A DNA stretch of 17,377 nt. Source: Oehlia diaphana (lineage: Eukaryota > Glomeromycota > Glomeromycetes > Glomerales > Glomeraceae). Shown here one piece after another: positions 16,812-17,377 of the stretch. The stretch's first letter is position 1; each line of letters opens with the position of its first letter. The position numbers and the translations under genes were made by a program. The notes under the pieces were generated by a model. It worked only from the letters and a program-made list of their open reading frames with translations. It was not told the origin of the DNA and made no database searches. The stretch covers positions 7,195-24,571 of the forward strand of contig QZLH01000397.1 in NCBI GenBank assembly GCA_003833135.1, given 5' to 3'.

Positions 16812-17377
16812 AAACATAACATTTATAATTAAAAAAATTTTTTGATATAAATAAATTGAATTGTATGTAAAATATTACTGAATAATAAAATTTTTATAAA
16901 AAATCATGTTTTTAATAAGGTCTTATACAATTTTTTCTTAAAAATAATATTTCTAATCTATATAGGGATACGGAATCACAAAAATGCATCATTTGCATGA
17001 TTTGATCATAATTTATGCTGAATTTATATTGATTTTATCACAGAAATTACATAATTTAACATAGAATTTACACAATTTGGTTAATGAATTTACTGCCTAA
17101 ATTACAATTATTAATATTAGTTGCATTTATATGAATTTGTTTTAATAATATTTTATTAAATTATTAAATCAAATATAAAAATAAAAAAAATCCTTAGTAT
17201 CATGTGATTATAATTAGCCAATAATATAAATTAATTCTTATGATATAAAATAATGACGTAAGTTGTGATGTGTTTTAAAGTTAATACAGCTACAAAAAAA
17301 ATAAAGTCTAAAATTAATATTTAAGTGCTTTTAACCTGCCTGAACAACTTTCAGTTAATAAATGAAGTTGATTTGAT
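16812..17377. other. AT-rich stretch to the window end
   Basis: No gene supported. Around 16980-17105 a loosely repeated GAATTTA/AATTTAC motif recurs, but no regular unit could be defined. Confidence 0.5.

Overview
The window looks like nuclear DNA of a fungus with a very AT-rich, repeat-rich genome. An arbuscular mycorrhizal fungus of the Rhizophagus type is my best guess. That guess rests on intron-bearing genes with GT..AG borders, compact introns apart from one invaded one, TATA boxes, small secreted proteins with Kex2-type Lys-Arg sites, and many short foldback elements. There is no prokaryotic operon, tRNA, rRNA or CRISPR signal. Three genes are supported; most of the remaining DNA is AT-rich intergenic sequence containing repeats.

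Layout. 1-1300: an inverted/dimeric short repeat, then AT-rich spacer. 1471-1818 (-): a 115-aa secreted cysteine-rich protein with two Kex2-type sites. 3842-4158: a GC-richer element with hAT-like ends and internal tandem repeats. 4967-5134: a small element with perfect 17-bp inverted ends that contain TCACGTGA. 5421-6735 and 8490-9160: two arms of a large degenerate inverted duplication, around a spacer holding another small inverted-repeat element. 10069-10455 (-): a 128-aa secreted protein, paralogous to the first, with a Kex2-processed repeat region and the same cysteine spacing. 11670-11711: a 42-base poly(A) run. 11829-12068 (-): a possible broken coding remnant. 13031-13149: a foldback element. 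14244-16439 (+): a four-exon gene for a 384-aa protein with helical N-terminal half, acidic tandem repeats and basic nuclear-localisation-like clusters. Its second intron appears to have been enlarged by a transposon-like insertion. 16498-16656: a foldback element just downstream of that gene.

How the parts relate. The two secreted-protein genes are the clearest unit. They share signal peptide, TPTN motif, Lys-Arg processing logic, cysteine spacing, start-codon context, TATA sequence and an upstream block at almost the same distance (about 293 bp) from the ATG. They therefore look like a dispersed duplicate pair with a shared promoter plan, probably secreted and cut by Kex2 in the Golgi. One keeps a longer cysteine domain and the other has expanded its propeptide into tandem Kex2 units. 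The 384-aa gene is unrelated. I recognise no known domain in any of the three proteins, so their functions are inferred from sequence features only.
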